From contig BLLK01000069.1 in NCBI GenBank assembly GCA_021927905.1, forward strand, positions 2,604,001 through 2,668,000: 64,000 bases of DNA, given 5' to 3'. Positions 52,203-60,816 of this stretch are shown here, in pieces. Below the pieces are notes generated by a model. It had not been told where the DNA came from. It saw only the letters and a program-made list of their open reading frames with translations, and searched no databases. The position numbers were made by a program, and so were the translations under genes. Origin of the DNA: Chaetoceros tenuissimus (taxonomy: Eukaryota > Bacillariophyta > Thalassiosirophyceae > Chaetocerotales > Chaetocerotaceae). Position 1 is the first letter of the stretch; each line of letters opens with the position of its first letter.

Positions 52203-53249
52203 ATGGCTTCTGTGTTTTTTTCTTCAAAAGTAATGGTGCTTTTCGCCATCACATTGATATCGTTTCTTCATGCCTGTTATGGTTTCCAGCAGGGGAATCG
52301 TCTCATGGCGAGTGCTTTCCATGTAAGCTCTGAGGGAACTAGGAAACTTCCTACTATTCAGGAAACAGCAACAAGCGTAGAGGTTGATCGTCAAGAGCAA
52401 ATTGAAACTTGTGAAATGGAGAGTATAAAAGAACATGAAGAAGAAAAGACTGAGTCATGTAGAAATGAAAATATTGCAATTGCTGACTTAACCCCAGAGT
52501 TTTCAATTAACATTGAAACTACATTCCACACAAATGAGGAACTAGTATCTAGGTCGAAAGAGGATGTTTCCAGTGAAAAAGGAAGAAATAGAAATCATCT
52601 TTCTGCAACAAAAGACAAGTTACAGAGCTATGCTTCTTTGTACAATCATTTTCTGGAAAAACATGAGTTACTCACGAAAACACTAACTTCAGGTAGTGTT
52701 GGTATGATTGGAGACATTATGGCTCAAGCTTTTGAGCACAGGTTACGTGTTTCAAAGGGAAAATTTATTTTGGACGTTCCAAGAATTTTAGGGATATTTT
52801 TCGAATGCGCTTGCCTCTCTGCTCCAGTGATGCATTATAGTTATGATTTCTTAGAGCGAGTTGTCCCAGTGCAAGATGACGATTTCAGATCAACAGAAGC
52901 TTTTCAAAAATTGAACGAGCAGGAAAAAAATATATATTCGCTCAAGCAATGGGCTGCTGCTTCGTTCCATGTGTTGGCTGATATATTTCTATTAGGGCCA
53001 CTCTATGTCCTGAACATCATGTTTGCTGCTTCCTTATTTGAAGGAAGAATAGGTAGTTTCGCGTTAGACATGCGAAGCAATTTCATGCCAACTTTGAAGA
53101 CATCTGTTATTGCATCCCTAGGGTTCATGCCTTTACAAATTGTTGCATTCAAAATGCTGCCAACTCGATTTCGACTTCTTTACATCAATTTTCAAGATAT
53201 AATATGGAGTGCACTTGTCAGTTTTGCAGCCCACAAGTCGCACAGATAA
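52203..53249 (+). CDS. Mpv17/PMP22 family membrane protein
   Basis: 348 aa, no intron. The N-terminus (MASVFFSSKVMVLFAITLIS to CYGFQQ) is a signal peptide with a Phe next to the likely cleavage site, which suggests entry to the plastid rather than mitochondria or peroxisomes. An acidic region to ~140 precedes the family domain: YNHFLEKHELLTKTLTSGSV (W/YxxYLxxHPLxTKxxT), GMIGDIMAQAF (GDxxxQ), PRILGIFFECACLSAPVMHY, a middle helix and FRLLYINFQDIIWSALVSFA at the end (the usual xNxxxIxW...LSxxA). Family members form channels or metabolite pores. The presequence is unusual for the family. Confidence 0.9.
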   Translation: MASVFFSSKVMVLFAITLISFLHACYGFQQGNRLMASAFHVSSEGTRKLPTIQETATSVEVDRQEQIETCEMESIKEHEEEKTESCRNENIAIADLTPEFSINIETTFHTNEELVSRSKEDVSSEKGRNRNHLSATKDKLQSYASLYNHFLEKHELLTKTLTSGSVGMIGDIMAQAFEHRLRVSKGKFILDVPRILGIFFECACLSAPVMHYSYDFLERVVPVQDDDFRSTEAFQKLNEQEKNIYSLKQWAAASFHVLADIFLLGPLYVLNIMFAASLFEGRIGSFALDMRSNFMPTLKTSVIASLGFMPLQIVAFKMLPTRFRLLYINFQDIIWSALVSFAAHKSHR

Positions 53250-53687
53250 AATCAAATTGTATTTGTATCTGTTTCAACACAGAAAATAAAATCTACAAAT
53301 GTACTGTAAAATTAGTCCTAATCACAAATCAATTGGTATATCTGTAGTTTGTATAAAAGTTTGTTGAGGAATCTATTTGCATTTTTGAGAATTGGAATAC
53401 TCCAGGAAGCTGACCTTCTTGAGAAGAGTCAAATTGTGAGGGTTAAAAGTCGGTTAGGCTAAAGACGACTGAATGAAAGGTGAAAGGCTTCGCACAACAA
53501 CAAAAATAATGAGCAGCACCACCCCGCACCAAGGCACCACAAGAACAAGAACCAAGAACCACTACGAATATAAAAAGAAGTTCAAAGCGTATGAGAAAAG
53601 TGACATATTGTATTCAATTGTGAAAACTCCCTACTTCTGTACTTATTTGGCTGCCTCGTAAACCTTACTTAAAGTAATCATATTGGA
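53250..53687. other. Intergenic, small ORF only
   Basis: 438 bp. A 62-codon ORF at 53473-53661 is Lys/Thr/Arg-rich and has no similarity that I recognise. It could hold a 5' exon of the EGF-like gene, as no signal peptide is visible at 53688. Confidence 0.4.
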
Positions 53688-54450
53688 ATGACATCGAAAG
53701 AAACCATAGAAACTTGCCGAGATGGACATCATTGTTTCAATGGAAGCAAGGTAAGAATGCATGTTCACATATTCACATCCTTTTTCTTGTCAAACCATAC
53801 CTACTCACATCATCATTTCTTTGTACCATATAGTGTGTCCAGAATCCATATCAAGAGGGTGCATACTTTTGTGACTGTGAAGAGGTAGTCTTTGAGGCTC
53901 GGTATGAAGGGTTATATTGTGAACACAAAGCTGAAGTTTATTGTATAGCAGAAGGTGCATCTAAGCATTCTTTTTGTAAGTGATAGTACAGAGACCTGTT
54001 CGTATTTTTGCCGGATTTTTCTCAATCATACATTCTAAACTCGAAGGTACAAATGGTGGCACATGTAGAGAATACGTTGGTCCTGACGAAGCACATGTTG
54101 ATTGTGACTGCCCATCTCAATTTGAAGGATCTTATTGCCAATTTGTGAAAGGAACAAAGCCAAAAAATTGGCCCTACAATACCAAGGATGCATCATCTAC
54201 TTCCTTGAAAAAGAATTCATCGGGAGCAACAGTTGCAGTGATGGTTATTTTGTTTTCACTTATTGTTATAATGGTTGCATATAGATATAAACGTTACTAT
54301 GGAGTTGAGACAATAGATGAAAGGATTGAGAGAGAGTTGGAGATGACTTGTGATGAGAAACCTTTGCGGGGAAATGGTTTAAAAGAAGGAATTGAACAGT
54401 CAATGCGAGAATCTTCAGAAAGCTCGAAAGAAACCAACCAAATTGTCTAG
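53688..54450 (+). CDS. EGF-like repeat, single-TM protein
   Basis: Exons 53688-53750, 53834-53975 and 54047-54450 give 202 aa. Introns are GTAAGA...ATAG and GTAAGT...GAAG; joins are phase 0 and then a split Cys codon (HSF|CTNGG). After splicing, two EGF-like modules appear: CRDGHHCFNGSKCVQ to CDC...GLYCE and CTNGGTCREY to CDCPSQFEGSYC, each with six Cys in EGF order. One TM helix follows (GATVAVMVILFSLIVIMVAY), then a cytosolic tail with KRYYGVETIDERIERELEMT. This is a type I receptor-like layout. No signal peptide is seen at this start, so a further 5' exon is possible. Confidence 0.82.
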
Positions 54451-54497
54451 CTGGAAGATTCATGAATTCGAATTTTATCAAGTGTTGGATTTCAAAT

Positions 54498-55262
54498 TTA
54501 TACTGTATTTAATATTTCCCGCTGTATATTTTCATCAATGGAGAGTCCTGCACAACCTGTTTCCATTGCTAACATCGAAAAAGACAATATCACCCTACGA
54601 GCTAGTAAGCTTGGATTGGGCACATATTTTTCATCTATAAACATTTCCTGTAATCTCAATATTCGCAATGATTTCTCTACGTCCCACTCAGTTGTTGCAA
54701 TTGCACAACCACAAATTTTGTTCTTTTCAACATTGTTTATCCGGGATGTACATCCATCTTTTGAAAAACTAGAATCTGTTGCCATGTCTTCGTATGTGCT
54801 CTTGCCAATTTCAGCAACGTATGAGACAAAAGCTGGTGGAGTTTTCTCATCACCAAGTCCTGATATTATATTTTGTTCAATTCCGGAAAGATGTGACAAT
54901 AATGGCTCTTTATGTTCTTGAATATCTGAGTTGTTGCCGTTACTTTCTCTTTCCGTATGTTCTTCTTGGGTTGGCTTGTATTCAGAAGATTGTTCGTCGG
55001 TATCTTCTTTTATCTGATCGATGTTTTCCACAAGATCGGTCAACGGAGCATTGTTATCGGTTTCATCATTCTCATTATCCGTAATTTCTTTACTAGCCTC
55101 ACATGCAGAGAATTTATATGAATTATATTTTCTGAGAGTACAAAACATATATGCTAGTGATGAAGCATCCTTTATCTTCGCATGTCTCAACTGAATAGTC
55201 ATACCTTCTGAATTCTTTGATGGCATTTCAATTGTTGAATATTGGATTTCTTCGGAGACCAT
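54498..55262 (-). CDS. GNAT-like protein with a disordered insert
   Basis: 254 aa from the ATG at 55262 (a GTG just upstream is unlikely). GMTIQLRHAKIKDASSLAYM at the start looks like the first strand and helix of a GNAT fold. A ~100-residue acidic insert follows, then ICGCAIATTEWDVEKSLRIL, LRLQEMFIDEKYVPN and an end helix FSMLAMETGCAGLSI that fit the GNAT core (LxxLYVxPxxRxxG...A...G). The acetyl-CoA-binding R/Q-x-x-G-x-G/A is not visible (the stretch reads PNPSLLARRVI), so it may be inactive or divergent. Its stop lies 47 bp from the EGF-like gene stop. Confidence 0.6.
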   Translation of the reverse strand: MVSEEIQYSTIEMPSKNSEGMTIQLRHAKIKDASSLAYMFCTLRKYNSYKFSACEASKEITDNENDETDNNAPLTDLVENIDQIKEDTDEQSSEYKPTQEEHTERESNGNNSDIQEHKEPLLSHLSGIEQNIISGLGDEKTPPAFVSYVAEIGKSTYEDMATDSSFSKDGCTSRINNVEKNKICGCAIATTEWDVEKSLRILRLQEMFIDEKYVPNPSLLARRVILSFSMLAMETGCAGLSIDENIQREILNTV

Positions 55263-55750
55263 ATTCGATTCGGTCACTTTTCTGTTTCTTTGCCTTTATC
55301 AATTATTACGTGCTATGTACTTAATGTATTTTCAATCCATATATATGTTGGTTGTTCATCAAACATTAGTCTAAGCGATGAATGAAAAATGAAAACCAAA
55401 ATCAACATGTCAACATGAATAGCGAATAATAGCGAAATGGCGGATGGGTCTAAAATAGCTATCGCTATAGCTGTCTTAAACTGAACTTACGACTGACTTG
55501 AGAAGTGAGACTGACACACTACAACTGCATCATTGTCAATTCAATTGATGTGTTGCAAAAGCGATAGCGCCGCATGTTGTGATGTGTTCATATTATTCTA
55601 ACTTCGGAACCAGGAATAAGTACCATCATCGTCAGTATCTACTGACTCATTCTTTCTATGGAAGAAAATACTGTCCATAGTTCACTGCATCATTATTTGG
55701 CATCATAAAATATATTTTCAGGAGAACAATAAAGAAGAATCCATACAATC
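55263..55750. other. Divergent intergenic region
   Basis: 488 bp between the GNAT-like (-) and aspartic protease (+) genes. It has imperfect repeats (aatagcgaataatagcgaaa, tagctatcgctatagct near 55420-55475), the latter palindromic. No gene seen. Confidence 0.5.
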
Positions 55751-56950
55751 ATGAAACTTTCTCTCATTGGATTAGTACCGTTCTTGTTATCTGGTGATGT
55801 TTGCTCATTTACGATAACTAGGAGTAATCGTAATGCGTTGATGCGTAAAGATTATCAATTATTTGCAGATACGGATGAAATAGGTGAAGTATCTGCACGA
55901 CAAGAGGATCTGGATAATGAAGAGGAATCCACTTCTGTGACTTCTTTTCTCAAGTTTATCGGACCATATCCATGCTTGCCACTGCGCTTTCCAAATCTAG
56001 CTACATCATCACAAAGAGAACGTAATGTGACTGGAATATCGCTTGATTTTGTGATTGACACAGCTGCAAATACAAATACAATCAATGGTCAGGTTGCACA
56101 AGAGTTGTCTTTAGAGTCTGTTGGTCAAGCACTACCTGGATATGGTGCAAGTGGTGCTCTACCTGGTGCAGAGACATATTTACTAGGTGATGCTACTTTA
56201 GATATGCCAATGAAAGATTTATTTATGACAAACTTGACTGCTTCAGCACTGCCTGTTTCAAATCCAGCTGCTGCAGGGTTACTTGGAGTTGCGTTTCTGA
56301 ATTGCTTTCAGGGAGGTGTAAAGTTCGAGTGGGGAGGGGGGATTGATGGTAGAGAACCCTTCATAACCTTCTATGGCCAAGAGGATGATGTGAAAGATCA
56401 AATCAGAAGCAAGACGAAGGTAGATATCGAGGTTTTGGATAACATATTGTTGCCTACTGTGAAGCTGAATGTAAATGGTGTGTCGATTCCAGCATTGATT
56501 GATACTGGTTCTCCTGTAACAGTATTAAATGAAGCTGCAGCAGCACTAGTGGATTTGAAGACAGTTGAACTTGACTATGAAAAGGAAGAAAAAAGAGAGG
56601 AAGGTGTATTCGCAAATCTAAACCCATTTAAAAAGGCAACAGAAAACTTTAAGAAAGCTCAGGCTTTGTCACAGGCTGTACAAAAAGGAGACGTACTACT
56701 CCTGATGGGAGGAGATGGAGAACAGATAGAATTGAAACGTTCAGATAAAAAGGTTTCACTTGAATTAGGAAATAAAGAGTGTGAAAAGGCTGTATTTCCA
56801 TCTTCATATGTTTATGTTGGAGATCTTCCAGGATTGAAGGCGATGGAAGGAGAAGTGAAAGATTCTCCTGCAGCAATACTAGGTATGGATGTAATCAAGA
56901 GAAGGGAAACTATGATATACAGAGGACAACAAAACGCTATTTATTTCTAG
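55751..56950 (+). CDS. Clan AA aspartic protease-like protein, plastid-targeted
   Basis: 399 aa, no intron. The N-terminus (MKLSLIGLVPFLLSGDVCSF) is a signal peptide ending with C-S-F, the plastid Phe motif. Two active-site-like motifs: FVIDTAANTNTI at ~100 and ALIDTGSPVTVL at ~250, so a pepsin-like two-lobe molecule or two retropepsin-like halves; the first has DTA rather than DTG. Other blocks are GLLGVAFLNCFQGGVKFEWG and AAILGMDVIKRRETMIY, the usual LGxDxL-type C-terminal region. It is a host gene with presequence, not part of an element. Function is probably protein turnover in plastid or endomembrane space; unproven. Confidence 0.82.
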   Translation: MKLSLIGLVPFLLSGDVCSFTITRSNRNALMRKDYQLFADTDEIGEVSARQEDLDNEEESTSVTSFLKFIGPYPCLPLRFPNLATSSQRERNVTGISLDFVIDTAANTNTINGQVAQELSLESVGQALPGYGASGALPGAETYLLGDATLDMPMKDLFMTNLTASALPVSNPAAAGLLGVAFLNCFQGGVKFEWGGGIDGREPFITFYGQEDDVKDQIRSKTKVDIEVLDNILLPTVKLNVNGVSIPALIDTGSPVTVLNEAAAALVDLKTVELDYEKEEKREEGVFANLNPFKKATENFKKAQALSQAVQKGDVLLLMGGDGEQIELKRSDKKVSLELGNKECEKAVFPSSYVYVGDLPGLKAMEGEVKDSPAAILGMDVIKRRETMIYRGQQNAIYF

Positions 56951-57460
56951 GGAAATGAAATTTTTTTAAAAATAAGCTTAAGAGACATTTTTTCTAAGAA
57001 AGGTACTTTTTTGGGGGGATTTTTTCGGCGGAAAAAAATCTCACACTTCAGGTTATCGAACCTTGTACGTACTATTGGTACCAAAAATATTTCATCTAGC
57101 ATGTACCATAAGTGAAAAAATCTTTATGTACAAATAGTACGTACACAGATCAATAACCTGTTGTGTGAAATTTTTGTACTCCCGAAAAAAGAAGTACCTT
57201 TCTAAGAAAAAATGTCTCTTAAATTTTCTTACAATGACGTTAGTAGCTATTTTTGTTTGTCAGTACGTAGTACCCTGTACACTACATTATTTATTTCAAA
57301 CCTCGTCAATGTCAAACAACACTAGACTACAGTTGCTAAAGTATGTAATTACTTCCCTACTCGTATTCCAAATCTCCAAATACATTAATATAACAGTAGG
57401 CAAGGAGAACTTTCAGATTCAAAGTTGCAAGTGCAAGTTCATATACTTGAGAGACTTCTC
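56951..57460. other. Intergenic, mostly a MITE
   Basis: 510 bp between the protease gene and the RRM gene. Contains the inverted-repeat element at 56978-57222. No gene. Confidence 0.6.
56978..57222. mobile_element. MITE-like element with long inverted arms, TTAA at both ends
   Basis: Left arm TTAAGAGACATTTTTTCTAA, right arm (inverted) TTAAGAGACATTTTTTCTTA. Each arm extends ~100 bp with mismatches and small gaps: GAAAGGTACTT, CAGGTTAT and GTACGTACTAT recur in inverted order. 245 bp in all, no ORF. TTAA at each end could be a target-site duplication (as in piggyBac-type elements) or part of the ends. This is a foldback-type nonautonomous element next to the 5' end of the RRM gene. Confidence 0.85.
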
Positions 57461-57967
57461 ATGCAAGCATCGCAACATACTGGTTTAGATACATCTCTCG
57501 AAGGAAATGAAGAAACTTCCGCCGTTGCAACTAATGTAGAAGAAGAAATCCACCTTAATGATCTCCCCTCAGTGATTTATGTCAGCAATTTACACTCTAG
57601 AGTCGCGGAAGCTCATCTGCAGAAACTTTTTGAATTCTACGGAAACATTAGTAGCATTCGACTGATTCGTAAACAAGATCTTCGAGGGTCAAAGAATCCA
57701 TTTTCGTATGCTTTCATTGATTATAAACATCAGCTATCAGCTCAGAGAGCCATAGAGAAAGTGCATGGAAAGAAATTATTAGGAAAGGTAATGGTAGTGC
57801 GATATGCAAACGAAAACTCTGAACACCACCTTCGATCAAGGAATGGTGCGAGTTCTGACAGTGGTAAAATTGTAAATACTCAAGAGTCTCAAAGACAGCT
57901 CTCAGAAGCATCTAATGATATTCAAAAGAAAATAGAGGCAGTCAAGAAAGCCCTTTCGAAAAAGTGA
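57461..57967 (+). CDS. RBM18: RRM protein, RBM18-like
   Basis: 168 aa from the ATG at 57461 (a TTG frame upstream is open but unlikely). One RRM at ~35-120: VIYVSNLHSRVAEAHLQKLF (RNP2-like), NPFSYAFIDYKHQLSAQRAI (RNP1-like, aromatic positions Y/F kept), LLGKVMVVRYANEN. The C-terminus ends NDIQKKIEAVKKALSKK, matching RBM18 (xxxKIKAIEAKL). The family role is RNA binding, poorly defined. The start is only ~240 bp downstream of the long-arm MITE, so the promoter may include it. Confidence 0.8.
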   Translation: MQASQHTGLDTSLEGNEETSAVATNVEEEIHLNDLPSVIYVSNLHSRVAEAHLQKLFEFYGNISSIRLIRKQDLRGSKNPFSYAFIDYKHQLSAQRAIEKVHGKKLLGKVMVVRYANENSEHHLRSRNGASSDSGKIVNTQESQRQLSEASNDIQKKIEAVKKALSKK

Positions 57968-58389
57968 GATATTGTATCCAGTAATGGAAATAAATAATAC
58001 GTAGCTAAAAGCCAAATAAACTTCCTGTATTCTTTTATTCAAGGAATATAATCAATATTATATGATATTAAAATAAACTAGAGTTTTAGTACAAAAGAGA
58101 TGAAGTTACTATTACGATTTATCTTCAAAAACATGAAAAATTTTATAAAAATTGAACAATTTCAAATCGTACATAGCTATCGAGGTAGCTCGTATGATTG
58201 CAATTGCGATTGATGGGCTTCTCATTTCTTGACACCTTCTTGTTGGATCTTGCTTCATTTCTTTGCAGAACAAGAGAAAAGAGAGGCTTCTGGTTGCATT
58301 TTCACCATTCATTCCTTTCATTATAAAAACAACAGTATTAAAAAATCAACAATCCAATAGAAGTCAAAGTATAAACCTGACAAATCACA
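57968..58389. other. Intergenic, no gene seen
   Basis: 422 bp, AT-rich; upstream region of the CHCH gene and 3' flank of RBM18-like. Nothing recognised. Confidence 0.5.
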
Positions 58390-58767
58390 ATGACAAATCC
58401 TAATTCAATTGTTCCAAAGGAATCTGCCCCATCAACTCCTGTGGACTCTCCTCCAAATTCGCCGGTAAGGCCAGTAAATGTAAGAGGTCAATGGACCCAT
58501 AATCCTATTGTTCTTGCGGCTATGGCATGTTCAAATATGCACAGTTGTGAAGAGGTAAAGGCAATGTATAACGAATGGTGAGTAGTTTTTGGTGCAAGTA
58601 TTTTGTTATTTATTACATTCTCAATGCTAATAGGATCCTCATTCCTCTATAGTCAAAAGAATCAAGATGATGGCATGATTTGCGAAGCTGCAGAGAAATA
58701 TTATAAAATGTGTCACTTGAAGAATGGAGATTCTTCCATCTTGGATTACAACCCAATTGATTCTTAG
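58390..58767 (+). CDS. Small twin-CX9C (CHCH) protein
   Basis: Exons 58390-58577 and 58653-58767 give 100 aa. The intron is GTGAGT...TATAG and splits the Cys codon TG|T. Joined, the motif is twin CX9C: C-EEVKAMYNE-C followed by C-EAAEKYYKM-C, with the first pair completed only by splicing. The N-terminal ~40 residues are Ser/Pro-rich. This layout is typical of Mia40-imported intermembrane-space proteins (COX assembly or CMC family). Without the second exon the ORF would be a 63-residue fragment. No close named homologue recognised. Confidence 0.82.
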
Positions 58768-59413
58768 ACTATCTGCTATTCATGAAACTAGAGAGAAAGA
58801 TGAATCTGGAATGTAATGAAGCTCTAGTTTCTAATTAGTAGATTTACACATTATTTTCTATCCTTGGATTTTTTGCAAAATGGTGCAACTCCTGGAAACA
58901 ACGGGACCAACGCCTGTACTAATGCATTCGACTGATTTTAAAGAAGAAGATTGACATGCTTAGATAGATGAGTAGAGTTTGGAACTTCTCAAAAAGTTAG
59001 TAAAAGTAATGGTCCCCACTTTGGATTGTTAGATCCAAGACTCAAATAGCAAAAAGAGAAGTTTCCATGGTCTTTGTTTTAAATATCGTTTCTGATTTAC
59101 TTCTTTCTTACTTTATTGTTGTTTTTTAAAAGCAAGCTATCTCACCAAAGGTTGTTATACTAGCGCATACAGTTTGTCAGTTCTCCCCTGTATTTTTATC
59201 AGAAGTAAAAACGTCATTCACTTGTAGTCTATTTTTTGCATAACACCTACATCGCCAAATATATTATATGAGATTGTTCAATAGTTGCTTCCTGCGCAGA
59301 TGTTCAACTAATATGCCAAGTGATGTATATAATCTTCTATTCCATGATGCTAGTGCAAATCGCGTGTGACCATATACATACTCTTGACATATATTACCTG
59401 CTATCTACCTTCC
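58768..59413. other. Convergent intergenic region
   Basis: 646 bp between the 3' ends of the CHCH gene (+) and the PITH gene (-). AT-rich, stops in all frames; nothing recognised. Confidence 0.5.
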
Positions 59414-60151
59414 TCACCCTTGCTTCTTAAAGTCCTTCATATTTGTAGTTGCGACAGGCTTTCCGAAAAATTTCAATCCCCCTAGAGCACTCACGTCTCC
59501 TCCATTATTGTCCTCAATGAAGAGAGTAATACTCTTTACTCGTTGATAGTGAACAAATTTCAATTGGATTGGGTCTGAACTCTCTCGCAAATCTTCAGCT
59601 GTGAGTTCTAATTCAGTAGTTGGATCTATGTCCTCTACATCTTCAAATCCAAGATTATTGCGATTTACAAATAGCAACACGCCTAGATTGAATTGTGCAC
59701 ATATTTGGTATGAAATGATGAGAGGAAATTCAAGCAAATGCAAAAGATATGATGATTGAAATAAAACTACTCACGTGTAGGTTGACATTCTGGGTCGGAA
59801 CCTTGGTTGAATTCAGTTAGCTTGATGGAATGAACCTAAAAAGGTAGAAAAGAAGGAATAAGAAGCAAGAAGAAGAAAAAGTCAGCGACAATGCGAATCC
59901 CGACCGCAAATAATGAACTTTGGACGACTTACCTTTACAAATTCATTAAAGGCGATATGCAAAATGAGCTGCTCATCTGCATCACTCTTACATCCTAGAC
60001 GTGAATCCCCAATAAAGAGATTGGTCATGGGGAATTGAGAGTTTTCGTTTCTTGCATAGCATTGACTCTTCTCAATCTTGTCGAGTAGGTCGGTCATCTT
60101 GCCACCATCTGGGGCAGGTGCCGCATCCGCTGGGTTCGCTGCTGCCATCAT
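59414..60151 (-). CDS. PITHD1: PITH-domain protein (PITHD1/TXNL1 C-terminal-like)
   Basis: Exons 60151-59933, 59835-59775 and 59682-59414 give 182 aa. Introns are GTAAGT...TTTTAG and GTGAGT...ATCTAG; the joins restore VK|VHSIKLTEF and PT|RVLLFVNR. The whole product is one PITH domain: LIFNISFNxFVK-like ILHIAFNEFVK, VHSIKLTEFNQGSDPECQPT, LFVNRNNLGFEDVEDIDPTT, KFVHYQRVKSITLFIEDNNG and LGGLKFFGKPVATTNMKDF, the usual end. The thioredoxin domain of TXNL1 is missing. PITH proteins bind the proteasome. A short first-exon Ala/Pro N-terminus precedes the domain. Confidence 0.94.
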
Positions 60152-60816
60152 CTTGACGTAATAGGTATTTTTCTTGATTTGGTGATTTGCTGGTAGGGTT
60201 TGATGTAATCTCTAAGTCTTGGAGAGAAGAGTTATAACGACTCTATTGGTATTGTAAAAAAGTTTGGCTCTCTCTCTCCTTCTCCTATCACTCATCATTA
60301 GGCTTTCCGGTTGTACGGGCAAATTTTCGCCATTCTGCGGGCACTCCCCGCAACGGGGAAATGCGGGCAGCTAAATATGTGGAAAATTAGGGAAAATCCG
60401 GGAATTTTGGGGTGAGAAAATTTCATAAGTCCCCCTCCAGGCCTTCATTTTCAACTTTTAGCACGGTTTTGAACAGATCTCGACGAGCCCTTTCGATTGG
60501 TGTATCACTTTTGTCATTTCAACAAAAAAAATCGAAAAATATTTTTCCTGAGAGAAGTGCGTTTTGCGCGCAAATCCCGCAGCCCGTACAACCGGAAAGC
60601 CTACTCATCATCACCAATCACCGAACAACAGGCCTCGATCAATGGCTACATCTATTAGCTTTTTAAGGTCACAAGCTTTTTACGACATACTACGACATAT
60701 AAACATGTTTGTCTCTCACTCAAAATGGCTCGTCATTGTTCCTGTTTTTTGCAGGAGGGAGGAGCCGTTCAATGTTCAATAAGGTCACTTTTCCCATTTC
60801 GAGTTAGATTAATGAA
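60152..60816. other. Divergent intergenic region with a MITE
   Basis: 665 bp between the PITH gene (-) and the StrG-like gene (+). Contains the element at 60299-60603. Otherwise no gene; a few ORFs over the element are chance. Confidence 0.6.
60299..60603. mobile_element. MITE with TAGGCTTTCCGGTTGTACGG ends and 8-bp TSD
   Basis: Left end TAGGCTTTCCGGTTGTACGG, right end CCGTACAACCGGAAAGCCTA: a perfect terminal inverted repeat of at least 20 bp. It is flanked by CTCATCAT on both sides (60291-60298 and 60604-60611), an 8-bp target-site duplication. 305 bp, no transposase, GC-rich subregions. An 8-bp TSD fits the hAT superfamily, but the terminal bases TAGGC are not the exact consensus; P or Merlin types are alternatives. 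The clean TSD and perfect ends argue for recent insertion. Confidence 0.93.

Noticed and set aside
55751-56950. Retroelement protease
   Set aside because: DTG and DTA motifs resemble retropepsins, but there is a signal peptide, two lobes, no gag/pol neighbours and no LTRs. It is a host gene.
57165-57488. 107-codon ORF before the RRM gene
   Set aside because: It begins inside the right arm of the foldback element and has no similarity; chance.
60412-60666. 84-codon ORF upstream of the StrG-like gene
   Set aside because: It overlaps the MITE at 60299-60603 and has no domain; a chance ORF in GC-rich element sequence.
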